In this document: positions 10,314-23,129 of the stretch, piece by piece
Numbering within the stretch: position 1 is the stretch's first letter
Layout of the letters: each line of letters opens with the position of its first letter
DNA from: Aurelia coerulea
Taxonomy: Eukaryota; Cnidaria; Scyphozoa; Semaeostomeae; Ulmaridae
Direction: 5' to 3'
DNA: 64,000 nucleotides
Assembly (NCBI GenBank): GCA_039566865.1
Contig: CM076948.1
Span: 25,667,001-25,731,000, forward strand
Notes under the pieces: model-generated
What the model saw: the letters and a program-made list of their open reading frames with translations, nothing else
Databases searched by the model: none
What the model was told of the DNA's origin: nothing
Program-made: the position numbers and the translations under genes

Positions 10314-13300
10314 ATGAAGAAGTTAGAAGTTTTTGGGTTCGTTGTTTCCATTCCCATTTCAGTTTATCTGTACAGAGAAGTGAAAGAGCTGACTGAAATT
10401 CTGACGAAGGTGAGACTGATTTGCAAAGTATTTTGTAAGCAAACGGAGAATTTTCAATTCACGTTATGATACTCAAGCAAAATTTATACAGAAAGATGCC
10501 ATAAAGCCATGGCCATGTTTCACAACTTCAGTTACACTTTACTACTCAATATTTTATTCAATTCGGAGCTTTGACTCAAGTTTTGCAGCACTAACTTTCA
10601 CGCACCTGAACGAAGCTAAAGGTGTAAACTGACCAATGAAATCAGTTGACAAGGGTCTCTGTTTTTGTTACCCTTTACGCAAACTTGCAAAGGTCTCTGT
10701 TTAGCAAGGGAAAATGTTGTAAAACAAAGGATACCGTTCTTTTCAAGACAAAGCGATTTGACAGCCTCGTGAATAGACTTCACACCTTCAACGCAGCCGA
10801 CCATAATGTTTTGCTTTCTATGTTTATTTTGATTTCACTGAGTGCATTCATAGGTGTGAACCCTATTCTTCCGAAAGGAAAATTGCTTTGTCTTTTCGGA
10901 AACCTGTTTCCTTTGTATTACAAAATTTTCCCTTGCTTCTCTTAAGTAATTTTTCGTTTTGAGCCTTAACATATTCTTAAAGTATTCTTATTTTTTCAAA
11001 TCTGGTATGGTTTCAGGGGAACATAATTCAAACAAGTGTCATATCATTATGAAGAAATGGTCGAACGAAAGAAAAATTTAAGCAATTGTAACAATAAGAA
11101 TGTTATGAACATCACAAAACAGGCAACTGCTAGAAAATGAGACACAAATATTCTTATAATATTCTTAAAATTTTGATGATTCTGAGCCTGAATATTCTTA
11201 TAAAAAATATTCTTATAAAAAAAAAAGAGTGTATTCTTCATAAAGGAAAATTGCTTTGTCTTTTCGGAAACCTGTTTCCTTTGTATTACAAAATTTTCCC
11301 TTGCTTCTCTGTTTAGCAAAAACAAAATTGTATCATTTATTCTTATTCTTGAATTAATTGAAAAAATAACATTCGAGACCTCAAGGGATTAAGATTTAAA
11401 GTCTATCTTGTCTTTTCTAGGAGAAATCACTGTCATCGAAAAGCTCAGTCGCAACAAATGACAGAACACAAATTAAGAACACCAAGAAAAAGAAAGGAAA
11501 GGGACTTGCAAGGCTTCAAGGATTTCGCGTATGTATCAAACTTTCTTCATGTCTTGGAAGGCAGCCAGCTGGCTTAGCTTCCTATATTCTACCCAGGTGC
11601 TCTTAGCTTCTTCCCTGACTTTGCCTTCAGATGTGCTGTCTCTCCGCACGAAGATTTGTAATCTAAAAAGAAATTATTCTACCATTGTTTAGCCATTTTC
11701 TGGCCATTGTTTGCTTTCTACGAATCAACGAAGATAAAGTAACTTGTTACTGTTGTCAATACTATTGTTATATTGTTTACCTATTGTGTTTTTTACCAAT
11801 CAGAAACGATGGAAGTTGCCTTGATTTTTATCATATCATTGAAATATATTTGGTTCAATAAACCTTCTAGCTTTACTGCAAAAGAAACTGGATCAAGTCT
11901 TGAAATGAAGCACTCAGCTCATTGATCCGCCACCCGTGTACATTTCAAACCAAGCATTGTAAATACACAAGATCAGTACAATAGATTTCATAGTAAGCAA
12001 ACAAATCGTTGCTGTTTATAACCCCTCCCACCTTTCTGTTTTTGGCCGCTTGTGCAGACACAAAAAGCACTTTGCACAGCGGTCGAAACATATCAAGAGT
12101 GACCTAATTTCGTTATCCTGGCTGCTGCTAATAAGCAGCTTTCTATTTTGGCCCTTAGAGCTCTCTATTGTCTTCAATGCTAACTTCTAGGGTGGAGCTA
12201 GACTCACTACCCGAGTCCCCTGTTCCCGTTACATTTATTGAATCACGAGATAGTCCCAGTTATCGCAACGACAATAACAACAACAACAACAAAATCCTTT
12301 TCTCGAAATTTTTCGTCCATCAGTATATCAATAGTGATAACTACCAACTTGTAATCTCAGTCTACTCTTCGCTGTCTTCGCTGCAAAATGCCAGCAATTC
12401 AATTCATTGAAGCAGAAACGGGAATGGGTGACTAAGTACCAGGTGACCAGACCAAACCTCCTTTTTCTTATAGGAAACCTCGACTCTGGTACATAGTAGG
12501 GACTAAGGTAGTATGGAACGTATGGTAGCGTGGAACACCAAAACTTGTTTTAAATAAAGAAATAGCAAGAAAGAACATGCCTTTTTGGAAGAAACAATAT
12601 TCTGCTGCAGGCACAGCAAATTGTTTCAAATTCAGTTTGTAGCCCTTGTTATCAATGGAAGTGAAATCTCTCTCTTGAAGGATTTAAGCTAATATGTTAT
12701 TTGTCTAAGGTTGGTCATGTACAAGATGTTGATGTTGGGCATGGTCAGAAATTGAGGCTTATTACAAAAGCATTAAAGCCTTTAGTTTTTGGTGAGTATC
12801 GCAAACTTTGTGATTTTGAAATTCAATTTATCAAACCAAGTTTGAAATTTCAAAGTTAGGGTCCGTCTCAATGTAGATGTCACCTGAGATTTGCGATAAC
12901 GCAAAATTCCTTTGAAAGACACTTCTATTGTTGTTATTCGCGGGCATTTGCAGGTGACATAATTTGAGACAGAACATAGTTGTACTTACCCTGGGTACCA
13001 GACTCTCTTTCATTAAATGGAGATTTTATGTTAGAGAGTCTGGCACCCAGGGTAAGTTGTACTTTATGTATGCAACTGTTGATAACAGATGCACAAAGTA
13101 TGATAAGAATCAGGCTCTGTTTGCCAGCAAAAAATGGCTACCAAAACTCTATGGTACAGAATTCTGAAAAACTGATGCAGAAATTCTGAACCATAATGAT
13201 AATAGCGGTAAGATGAAAAGTCGAGGTTTATTATCAAGTCTTTATTTTTATGTACTGAGTGAGTAAAAAACTCCCACTTTCTTGCAAAATTACAAATTAA

Positions 13301-16300
13301 TATGATCAACTGATTACAAATATTCTGGTTTTGGTGTACCAACATCTACCAGTGACAGCCCAACTTAGATGCCATCTTTTCAAATGATGATTCTTTGTTT
13401 TCTGTCTTCGAAATATCTTTGTTTAAAATCAAAATACTGTGACAGAGGATGTAACACTAGCATTGTGGTAGAATCAGACAAATTTAGGCATGTTAGATGA
13501 CTGAGGAGAAATGTCTTTTTTTTCATTTCACACAATAATCAAATTAATGTTTTGGATTGTCACAGCTGAAAACTAAATCAATTCATTTGTTCTTCAAAAT
13601 AAGAACCTTTGAAAAACAAGGGTGAAAAAGTTCTTACATGAAGAAATAAATATTGAAGATTTCAGGTTGTAGGTTCTTATTCGAGGGATGTTTTTATATG
13701 CGCGGTTTTATTGAATTTATCTTGACACTTAATTGTTGAAAAGCGATTGGTATATTTGGTTACAAAGCTTCTGTGGGCCTAAGGAAAAACTGAAAACAAC
13801 TTTTCGTTTGGGATGTCCGCAAGTCAAAATCCCATTTAAATCATTAAAATGTTTCATGATTCTTCTATTTTTCATATTATTTTTTACCAGAGGTTCCAAA
13901 TTTCCTGAACAACAAAGAGATCAATTTCATGCTGGATAAAGCGATAAAGCAATCACTGGAAAACAGCGAAGTCAGATCTGGGTTGCAAAAATCACCGGAA
14001 TTCAAAAGAAGCGAAGGTATGAAATCCTATTTTTTTGGAAACTTTTTAAGTTCTTTGCCTTGAAAAGTGAATGAATATGGACAGGTGACTGAAGAACTAT
14101 CGGAGTTATTTCATCCTTTTTTATCACCGTATCTGGAGTTATTTCATTCTTCTACCAGAGGAATTTACAGCTGCTGTTGACTGAGATTGTATAAAACTGT
14201 AAACAACTTGAATCCGGCTTTTATGGTAGAAGTATTTGTTAGCAAAGATATGCCCCATATAGCCTTCGTGGCAATAATAATGGTTGGTATTTGCCTACAC
14301 CCCTTAGGACGAATCAATATGCCATTGATACTATCAGGTTTATTGGTCAAAAACTATGGCAGACTCTGCCAAGAGAAATCAAAGAGTCCCAATCATTGGA
14401 GATTTGTAAAAGAAACCATTAGGATCTATCAAAACTTTTTACTGCAGCTGTAACATTGTGATAAAAATTTTTGTATCAAATCTAGGTTTTTTGTAATTAA
14501 ACTTTTGTAAATATTCTATATAGTTGCCTTAATTAGATTTAACGCTATCTGTCTGTAGCTAACTTTAAATAAATTGTTTATCTATTTATTATTATTATAT
14601 TTCATGACTGTAAGGTATGCTTCTGCTACTGTTGTTGTTGCTGTTGTTGCTGATGATTTTATTGGTAAACGAAATGTTGTTGTTTGCCCCCCCCCCCCAT
14701 GAATTCATTGTTGGATTGGCTCTTGTAGTATGTGAGAGAAAAGGTATGACAAAGTCCCATTTATTTTAGGTCATGGCAAAGCTGCTGAACCACTTGCGAG
14801 ATTTGACTATTGGGACACAAATAAAGATGGCTATATTGGTATCGAAGAGGTTTGTAGATCTCTTAGTCTTTTCATCAAGTTCTCATATGAATAGATCACC
14901 GCTGCTGGGAAGGCCCTAGACTGGATTGTCAATAGACCATTTTAGCTATTCTTCAAAAGGTTTTCCTTCCTAACTATAATGACACTTATATGTATAAGCA
15001 TGTGTTTTGTCATCTTGGGAGAGTGGAATCCCCTTGAATAACTTTTCATACCAGATGGAAGACTCTATTTGTCCTTAATGTAGAAATATTAAGGAAATTT
15101 GCCAGTGATTTTGACACATTTCAAGGTTTCTCGAAGGCACTTTCTTGAGAAAATTTCTTGTAAAATCTGTACAGAGAGACCGACCTCAGCGAGAAAAAAT
15201 TCAAAAATAATTGAATATGTTGGCTATTCAATCAAATATTGCACAATGTTCCTGCTTTGATATGTAGCCTTTTAAACGGTGTGCCTTTTTGCTGGCTCAC
15301 CCGGTATTTGGTTCACCCTGATAAAATTGGTGTCAGGAGCGGGATTGTGACTGGTTTATTGTTGTTAGAATTCCTTTCTATAAAGCCATCTCATTGGTAG
15401 AGCTTGCTTTTGGTTACCTAACAATTACAACCTTTATTAGGCTCGGGACACAATGAACAAGCTCTATAGCATGGAAGTTTTAGATCGATTTTGTGAGATA
15501 GATTAATCGTATCGTGGATTCAGCGAATCTCATGGTTCAAATTACCAAATCTAAAAATTTTGAAATTAATACATTGAAATTTATTCTTTTTTCAGTGTAT
15601 GAAGGCAGCTGCCAAGTACAACGGTCAATTGGCTCCAGTCGAAGATGATATACGAAAAATGTGAGTTGTAGAATTCAAGTTTGCTTTGAACCAGCTAAAA
15701 AGAAACCTCCTGGAATAAAACAGGATAAGATGTGATTTCATATGTTACTCGTTCAGAGAACATTGAGAAGGCATGGAGCATTGCGGACACCTTTATTTTG
15801 TAGGAAATTTTTATTCGATACTACTACCTTAAGTCTTTTGTGGAGGAGCATTGCTCGCGAAGTGAGCTACCTCTACGAAGGAGCGAGCTCTCGCTCCTTC
15901 AGAGAGGTAGCTCTCTTCGCGAGCAATGCTCCTCCGCAGAGGACTTAAGGTAGTAGTATCGAATAAAAATTTCCTTCAAAATTTCCTACAAAATAAAGGT
16001 GTCCGCAATGCTCCATGGAGAAGGTCATAAACATAATAAAGTGGTTATTTTGTACTTAGCACAGTTTGTTTATCAAGAGATGCAATAGCTGTGAAGATTT
16101 CGAGAAGTTCGTGTTATATCATGTTCGAGTTATCAAGGCTCAATTGTAGGCTTGTATAACTTTAGAAAACCATACGTATCGAATTTTTTCTTTTGCTGCG
16201 AGCTGCTGTTTCCCTTACTTGTGACGCCATCTAAAAAATTAATTGATATAAGTATTACAGGCTACACACATCAGTTTATAGTTTCATGTTTTTCGTAGGT

Positions 16301-19300
16301 TTGAAACCATCGAAACATCTGCGTTTGATGATGGTAGGTAACGTCAATTATTTCATAAAGGAGACATTTTCTTGATGTAACATTTGAAAAAAGACTTCAA
16401 GACTGGATTCCTAATTTAACATAGTGAAGGCTTTTCGTTGGCCACTAGCCACAGTTTGAAACAGCTTATAAGTACGATTGTTCGATGATTGTTTATGTTC
16501 TCATTTATTAAGTCAATAGGTAATAACTCTAAAAGCGGGAACGATGGGGAAGGATCAAGATATGCGAGGTGCTTGAATGAAGTGTTAAACCTCCTTAGAA
16601 GACCTTTGTAATTGTGAGGAACCGTGCCTTTTTTTAATTGAATCATTACAGAACGATTAGAAATTTATGATAGGTTTAATAATCGAATATTCGTGATTTT
16701 TCAAACCGGAGTATACTTTTTAGTGGAATACCCAGTACGTTTCCACTCACTATCATTGTCGATTGATTCGTTGCCCGTTCTACGTACGTTTAGCAGGTCG
16801 ATATTCAGCATAGGTTCCAAATCTTTAAATCCGTGTAAAAAGGTGGGTGTAAAATTTTATGGCCTATTTCTTCTGATTGAATGGCTTGAAAGAAACTTTA
16901 GCTACTTATCTATAATTCTACCGTTGGACTTTTCAGAAATTTTGAATATTTTTCGAAATTACAGCGTATCTTATTTTCTACCTCATTTGAGGATGTGACG
17001 TCATCAAATGTCTAAATCATAAACCAGAAGAATGATAGACTTTTGCTTGATGCCATATTGTAGACATTCGTAAATTATGGTTTTCTTGGAAATTATTTCA
17101 TATTGCGTCAAACAATTTAGAAATTACGATGGTTGTAAGTTTCTTTCATTTCTTACGTTCTTGACCTTGAGAAAAGAAAAACACTCTAAATCTGAAAATA
17201 TCGAATATTTTTGAAAAATCCAACGGTAGAATTGTAGCAAAATAGCTGAAGTTTCTTTGAAGCCATTCGGTTCAAAGAAATAGGTCATTAAATTTTACAC
17301 CAACCTTTTTAAAGATTTGGAACCTCTGCTTCGATATTCTCATACTGGAGGCGAAATCACCAAATCGATAACTTTCAGCAAAGCTGTATCTTTTTCATTC
17401 AGAGGTGATTTCAGAAGAGGAATGGAATCAACTGGATACCATTGTGATTCAAGATCAGTTCAATTATTGGGCAGTCTATGATCCAAGATTCAGAATTCGT
17501 TTTAGCGAGCAAACTTGGCTACATTGGCATTTGGATGAAACTGGCGTGTTGAATGGTATTCGAGATAGGTAGGGAATGTTCTATGTTGTGTAAAATCATC
17601 CGTTGCTAGCTCCTCTGAGGTAGATGTATGTTCTCTAGACTCGTGAATATATGTTAACAAATTTTGATAAATTTCTAACGAAGCAGAAGCGATGGGACGA
17701 TAAACTTGGTTGGACCTGATTGAAATCATCAATTTAGAGCCGATATCTGTGAATACCACGTTTGCCAAAATAAACGACTTCACTTCTCGACGGAAATTAT
17801 CTGCCAAAGGCCACAGTTAACGTTCAAAAGTCATGCTTTTTATAAGTTAGAGGTAAAACAAACAACCAAGTTACGTATCTATGTTTAATCAGATCCTTTA
17901 ACAGTTTAGAAACCCAAAGACATGGGAACTTTCCCACAAACAGAAGTTTTAATCTACCATCAATCAAACAGCTCCAAAATTGTTGGTTGGTCGGGTACTG
18001 CACAAAAAAACACGCTCCTCATCGTTTTGAAGATGTAAAATGGCTTTAAATCGATTCCCTGTTCTTGACGACTTTTTGAGGATTGCAAGCATGCCCTTTT
18101 TCTCAAAATCCTTTATTCGGGAAATTTACCGTGCCCAAAGCAATTGCAAAAAAATCTCATTATTTAGGCTAGCCCCTTAGCGACAAAACAACGTTTGAAA
18201 CATTTCAATCGGCCACTTTCTTTTTTTCCATAACAGATTGCGTTGGTTCACTTTTTTCTGGGTCTCCCGGTATAGTATATCACATAAATCTAAAATTATT
18301 TTTCCTTATGTTTTATTGAATTTCGGTGTTTTCTTTACAGAGTGACAAAGCTTACAAGGTTACCAAGAGAAATTGTTTATGGAGGAGAGCCAATTCAGGT
18401 TGGTAGAAAGTGTTTGAGGTACCTTGAATCAATGATGATTTTTTGCTGTTGATTGACTGATGATGATGATGATGATGATGATGACAGATCATCGAAGATT
18501 TCAGGAAGTCATTTGATTGAACCGAAACAAAACGCCAAGACTTATCATGGTGACAGTTTTCTGTGTACTTTTTCTGCTTCTAGGTGGCACACTATCTCCC
18601 TCGAGGACATTACAATGCCCATTATGACAGTGAGACACATTTACGTACAGATGTACCTTGTTGTCATCAGTATAAAAATGGCCAAAGTGATGGAACTGGG
18701 CAGTGCAGAATTTGCAGGTAAAAATACCTTAACTTTAAAATCAGTTGCATTGAAGATGCTCTAATGGGCGAAACTAATCATCACTGAAAGAAAAACTCCA
18801 AGAGATCAAATTGATGCCGGTTTTCTTCGCGAAGTTAGGCCTTCTTCAATGGTAGCTACACTTTGTATTTTAAAGGCGATGTATCCATATAATAACAGCC
18901 GCCTATACATTCTGTCAAAATATGCTGACACACTGCTGACGAAAAGCCTCGAAGAGCGCGATGTGATTGGGAGAATCTAATTGATCACATGCAAACTGAA
19001 ATTTAAGCTCCGAGAGCGGAACCGCAAATAAGTCATCAGTCTGCTTAGATTACTCCACCTAAAGAGCTCCTGTACTAAAGTGATCACATGAAATATCACG
19101 TGAGATTGACATGTCCCCTGCAAAGCTGCCGTACTTACATGGACATATTTCAAAATGATATATACACTTCATGGTCTTCTGTTTGTCCTTTTAGAGGCCC
19201 TGGTACCCAGGGTAATTTCATGGTTTCATGATAAAGACCTGGGCAAAAATAGCATTTTCTTCACCGATGGAAAGACGAAAAATTTCTTCCTCGTTGTGGG

Positions 19301-19753
19301 AACAAAATTTTGCGAATCGAAACAAAAATATACCCTAAAATGATTTATCTGATGGACCAATTTTATTAAGATAAATTATCATCAAATTTGAAACCAAATC
19401 ATAAAAATACACCCCTTATGAAGATATCTAAACGTTTCCTTAAAATTGACTTCATAGTAGTCTGCAAATTTGAGTTTGAATCGAATTGATTTCATATCTC
19501 ATTTGAGTGTGTTATTATATTCCAGGTACATTACGATTATGACGTACATGAATGACGTAGATGAAGGAGGAGAAACAGCGTTTGTCAGTGCTGATAATTC
19601 TACTTTTGATAAAGATGTGAGTAAAGTACCTATTGATAATAATCAAAGGAAACCTTCTACTGAATCACGAGACATTGTCTCATAACCTTTTCCAACCTAG
19701 TTTCTTCTTTGATAATTCTAATTTTGATAAAGTTTTTAGACTGATTGACAAAA

Positions 19754-19787
<34 letters not shown>

Positions 19788-20359
19788 GCTGTGAGGGACT
19801 ATGCAGTGATTTTTTTCTTTATTCGTTTAAAGAAGAAACTATTTACAAGAACAGAAAAACTAATTAACGTTTAAGTCATTTCTTTTGGTCTGTTATTTCA
19901 TGCATAAGAATTTTGATTCAAATAACAGTGAAGCGTGTGGCGATGTATAACTAGCAAAAATAACTGATTACTCATCAAAAATAATACTTCTATCGCCATA
20001 GAAAAATGAAACTAAACGTATCGGGCCGTGCCCTTCGTCAATAATAATAATAAGAATTTTAAATTTGAGTCTTAAATCTATTTCAGCGTGATCATGACAA
20101 ATTGAATCTATCGAAGTACTGCAAAGAAGCTAGTTTATACGTGAAACCCAAGAAAGGCACGGCTGTATTTTGGTACAACCATCACATAGACGCGAATACT
20201 GGTTGGCTTGGAGACATGGACAGTCATGGGCTTCATGGCGGATGTGACGTCATAAGAGGTGAAAAATGGATCAGCAATGTATGGTTACCAGCACCTTATG
20301 AAGATGGGTTTGACACTCCCAGTGTGTATTTAAGAGACGATTTTGAAAAGTATCAGTAG
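10314..20359 (+). CDS. P4HTM: Transmembrane prolyl 4-hydroxylase-like, copy B (complete, 12 exons)
   Basis: Predicted 437-aa type II ER membrane prolyl 4-hydroxylase. Exons: 10314-10409, 11421-11528, 12710-12791, 13891-14016, 14770-14849, 15596-15660, 16299-16333, 17403-17568, 18341-18398, 18584-18717, 19526-19616, 20087-20359; phases join without stops. Residues 5-20 form a short hydrophobic signal-anchor, followed by a Lys-rich linker (about 33-68). An EF-hand loop spans about 153-164 but has Gly at loop position 9. A second, degenerate EF-like loop (FDDEVISEEEW) follows. The catalytic domain has H285-x-D287 (HYNAHYD) and H397 plus K407 in LHGGCDVIRGEKW; the 10-residue His-Lys spacing matches human P4HTM as I recall it. 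Cysteines CC and C-x-x-C sit between the two halves. The start at 10314 was chosen because copy C starts at the equivalent codon; an in-frame ATG at 10200 exists but is not matched. It is shorter than the human protein (502 aa). Confidence 0.92.
10874..11310 (+). repeat. Identical 69-bp direct repeats in copy B intron 1
   Basis: Positions 10874-10942 and 11242-11310 are identical (AAAGGAAAATTGCTTTGTCT to CCCTTGCTTCTCT). The identity suggests a recent duplication or conversion. Confidence 0.8.
12858..12976. mobile_element. Short MITE, GTCTCAAATTAGATGTCACC family, copy 1
   Basis: Inverted ends around GTCCGTCTCAATGTAG and TTTGAGAC; internal CGCGGGCATTTGCAGGTGAC. Related copies at 41108-41229 and, partially, 29846-29937. 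Lies next to a 68-bp hairpin. Confidence 0.7.
12987..13054. mobile_element. 68-bp hairpin element with 9-bp duplication
   Basis: Ends TACCCTGGGTACCAGACTCT and AGAGTCTGGCACCCAGGGTA; exact flanking AGTTGTACT at 12978-12986 and 13055-13063. The same terminus occurs alone near 19200 and 26400. Confidence 0.8.
14160..14610 (+). mobile_element. LINE 3' end fragment with frameshifts
   Basis: Frames covering 14187-14450 combine to YKTVNNLNPAF and FIGQKLWQTLPREIKESQ, typical of the end of a LINE ORF2, but in different frames. A TTTATTATTATTAT tail ends near 14600. It lies between exons 4 and 5 of copy B. Confidence 0.7.
15772..16017. mobile_element. 246-bp near-perfect hairpin element
   Basis: Arms of about 110 bp pair throughout: CATGGAGCATTGCGGACACC outside, GGAGCGAGCTCTCGCTCC at the centre. 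GAGAAGG flanks it at 15765-15771 and 16018-16024. Between exons 6 and 7 of copy B. Confidence 0.8.
16800..17335. repeat. Dispersed inverted-repeat element, copy 1
   Basis: Left AGGTTCCAAATCTTTAAA and right TTTAAAGATTTGGAACCT with CTACCGTTGGACTTTTC and its complement inside, and GACGTCATCAAATG near the middle. Between exons 7 and 8 of copy B, ending about 70 bp before exon 8. Confidence 0.7.
18458..18485 (+). repeat. GAT trinucleotide microsatellite
   Basis: A run of GAT units in copy B between exons 9 and 10. Confidence 0.9.
19754..19789 (+). repeat. TTG trinucleotide microsatellite
   Basis: About twelve TTG units in the last intron of copy B. Confidence 0.9.
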
Positions 20360-20589
20360 AAATTATAACTACGCGTTTTTTATAAGAAACTTGGATCAGG
20401 TCATATAACCAAAAATTTCTTGATTCAACATGAAAATTTCTGCATGTTAGTGCTAAGAATTTCTTAGATTGTTTATTATTCTTTAAATGCATGAATTACC
20501 GTGTAGTTTCTAATATTTCTGCAGATATCTTTCTTCACATTTAACTCAGATCCACTTTCAATTCATACGATCTAAAACAAGTCTGCCGG

Positions 20590-21113
20590 TAGACTTATGA
20601 CGATGAGTCCCTTGTATCCCTGCGGTAAACCTTGCTCAATAGGGACTCATAACGAAACAGTAAAAAATGTGACCCTATCTTTTGCATTCGATCGATCGAA
20701 TCTGGATCGAACGACTGCTTCGGCTCTGTTCAACGGTCACTCCTCAGACACTTAATCAACGAAACCTGGTATTCATCTGAAGGGGAACGTTCACTTTAGC
20801 TGGTGAGTGCAAAATAAGTCTTTTTATGCTGCAATGTCCACGTTTTTAAGACCAAAACATACCAGAGAAATCTTCAAGTACCTGCCGAAGCAACTTCCTT
20901 CAAATCTAGTTAACTGCGTCAATCGAATCTAGTGTTCGAAACTTATTGCTCTTTGCCAAATCTTGCAATCTGATTGGTATTCTAGGAAACTCAGTGTTTG
21001 GGCCTAAATAGGGTCAGCTCTTTCAGAGTAATAATATGAGTCTCTGTTGACCGTTTCGGTCATCTTGAAGTCAAAGAGCACAGGGAAACAAGAGACTCAT
21101 CGTCATAAGTCTA
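20590..21113. mobile_element. 524-bp inverted-repeat element with 9-bp duplication
   Basis: Ends TAGACTTATGACGATGAGTC and GACTCATCGTCATAAGTCTA; flanks GTCTGCCGG at 20581-20589 and 21114-21122. It interrupts a sequence whose partial relative lies near 21213-21250. Confidence 0.8.
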
Positions 21114-21365
21114 GTCTGCCGGATACATCTCATCGATTATGTTCTAATAACGAACAGCAACAAGAATCAGTCAAGGATGCCATTTCTTTGGAAAGTTTTA
21201 CCAATTTCGATTCATATGACCGAAAAAAAGTCTGCCGGTTATATCTCATGATTCTGTTCAAATATCCGTAAGAAGTTGGAACTTTTATGTTTTTAACTCA
21301 AAACCTTACTCCCACTGTGACTGGAAATGGAATATACTAAATTAGTAGATATCCTTCCCTTTACT

Positions 21366-22122
21366 ACAGGGGCCCCGAAAAATTTGTTCAACATTTTATT
21401 GAATATTAAAAAATAACGAAATAATGAACGGGCTCCACAGTAAGATAACCATATTGCTGAGATTTTAGATTAATCTTAGGCACCAGGAGCCAGCAAATCG
21501 GCTAAATATTCACGGAGTTACAAGCTTTTGAAGTTCAAGTTTGTGTGAAAGCTGAAACCAGACGCCCCTAAATTGCATATTTTATGAAAGTAGAATCTCG
21601 TTTATTCAAAGCAAATCAAATGGAATTTAAAAAGCACTTTCGTTAAACTAGCTTTCTCTGATATTGAATCAAGGTTGTGGATGCTTGGAGGAATCTTGTT
21701 GAGCACAATTTGGAATGGCCCCGTCTCTCATCGATTAAGTTTTCATTCCAGGTTTTTGGAGACTTACATTTTTAACTAAATTTTGGCAGCGGCTACAAGA
21801 ATTAAGATGCTTTTGAAGTCTTATTTGGTTTGCTCTGATATCAATGAGAGGTAACACATGGCACAGTCCTCTTTTACCTCGATTTTAGGACATCTTTTTG
21901 GAAAACAAGTCAGTCAGCGGTGTCTGGTTTCAGCTTTCGCACAAACTTTAACTTCAAAAGCTTGTGACTCCATTAATTCTCAGCGGATTTTGCAAGATTA
22001 TGGCGTCAAAATTAATTTCAAATCTTAGGAATAGGGTTATCTAACCAAGAGCCTGTACTTTTCATCGTTACTTTTTAATATTCAATCAAGCGTCAAACAA
22101 TTTTTCTGGGACACCCTGTACA
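21366..22122. repeat. 757-bp imperfect foldback
   Basis: The left end (TACAGGGGCCCCGAAAAATT, then ATTGAATATTAAAAA) is mirrored at the right (TTTTTAATATTCAAT, then TTTTTCTGGGACACCCTGTA). An inner GAAACCAGACGCC pairs with GGTGTCTGGTTTC. Confidence 0.65.
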
Positions 22123-22134
22123 TGAGAGGCACAT

Positions 22135-22760
22135 TTTCCCTTGACCTGAAAAAAGATGGAAATTTGATGTTTTTGGCTCGAAATCTTACTCCCACTGGAA
22201 CGAACATAGGGCTCAAATCTTTCAAAAGGTCTTCTGTGTAAAATTCTATCTCAGTTTTCTTATGGCTTGGCAAGAACTTATGATTTTGTGCTGTAAATCT
22301 TCCGTGGAAATTTATTGATATCTTGATTTGTATCAAAATGGCGGCATTTATTAAATTTGAGTCTACGACGCCTTCAAATTTCTAAATCCTAAACCAGAAA
22401 AGCTACAGACTTCTACTTGCCACCATATGGTAGACCTTCATAAACTATGGTTTTCTTGAGGGTTATCTACATCATTGTTCGCTGTTGCTTTAGGATTTAC
22501 GATGATCTCAATTTTTTCAAACTTTTCCATGAATTTTTTCAAAAAAGATTAAATTGCCACCATTTTGAAAAAAATCAAGATATCAAAAAATTTCCACGGC
22601 AGATTTATAGCAAAGTGCCATACATTCCTTTCAAGACATCCAATTCAAAGGAAAATGTCACAGAATTTTACACCCACTTTTTTAAAGGACAAGTCCGGGG
22701 TTTCTACAATTACTGTCAAAAAGCAACCTTACCAATTGCCGAACACCAATTGTGAGTTCT
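22135..22760. repeat. Dispersed inverted-repeat element, copy 2
   Basis: Contains GTGTAAAATTCTATCTC, AATTTATTGATATCTTGATT and CATAAACTATGGTTTTCTTG blocks also found in 41640-42190, arranged as an imperfect palindrome. Confidence 0.6.
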
Positions 22761-23129
22761 TTCCAAGTTTGAGATATCTTTTTGTTGCAAATTGGTAAAA
22801 CATTTTTCGCAAATTAGGCCCAATGTCGTCGCCATTTTGTAAGAGTAGAGTACGCGATAAGGTTAGCCTCAGTTTGGAGGATCGACTGTGACGTCGGAAA
22901 GTACTTGAGCGTTGAGAGTTTTGCGGGAAGACAGCCTCGTTCAGTTCAAAGGCGAAGTGAGCAAAATTACGTCATAAATAATGACGTCATTTCGCTCATT
23001 TCGCAGATTGAAATACGCAATTTCGCAGAGAAAAGAGAGAGGTTAGAAAAAAGTACTGCACACCATTCACAATAATTTAATTTTTAATCTTATCAACAAT
23101 TTTCCAACCCCGGACTTGTCATTTTCATT

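Noticed and set aside
21047..21271. 74-codon frame with repeated DRKKVCRL-like sequence
   Set aside because: Spans the edge of a transposon insertion and a repeated host segment; no domain visible.
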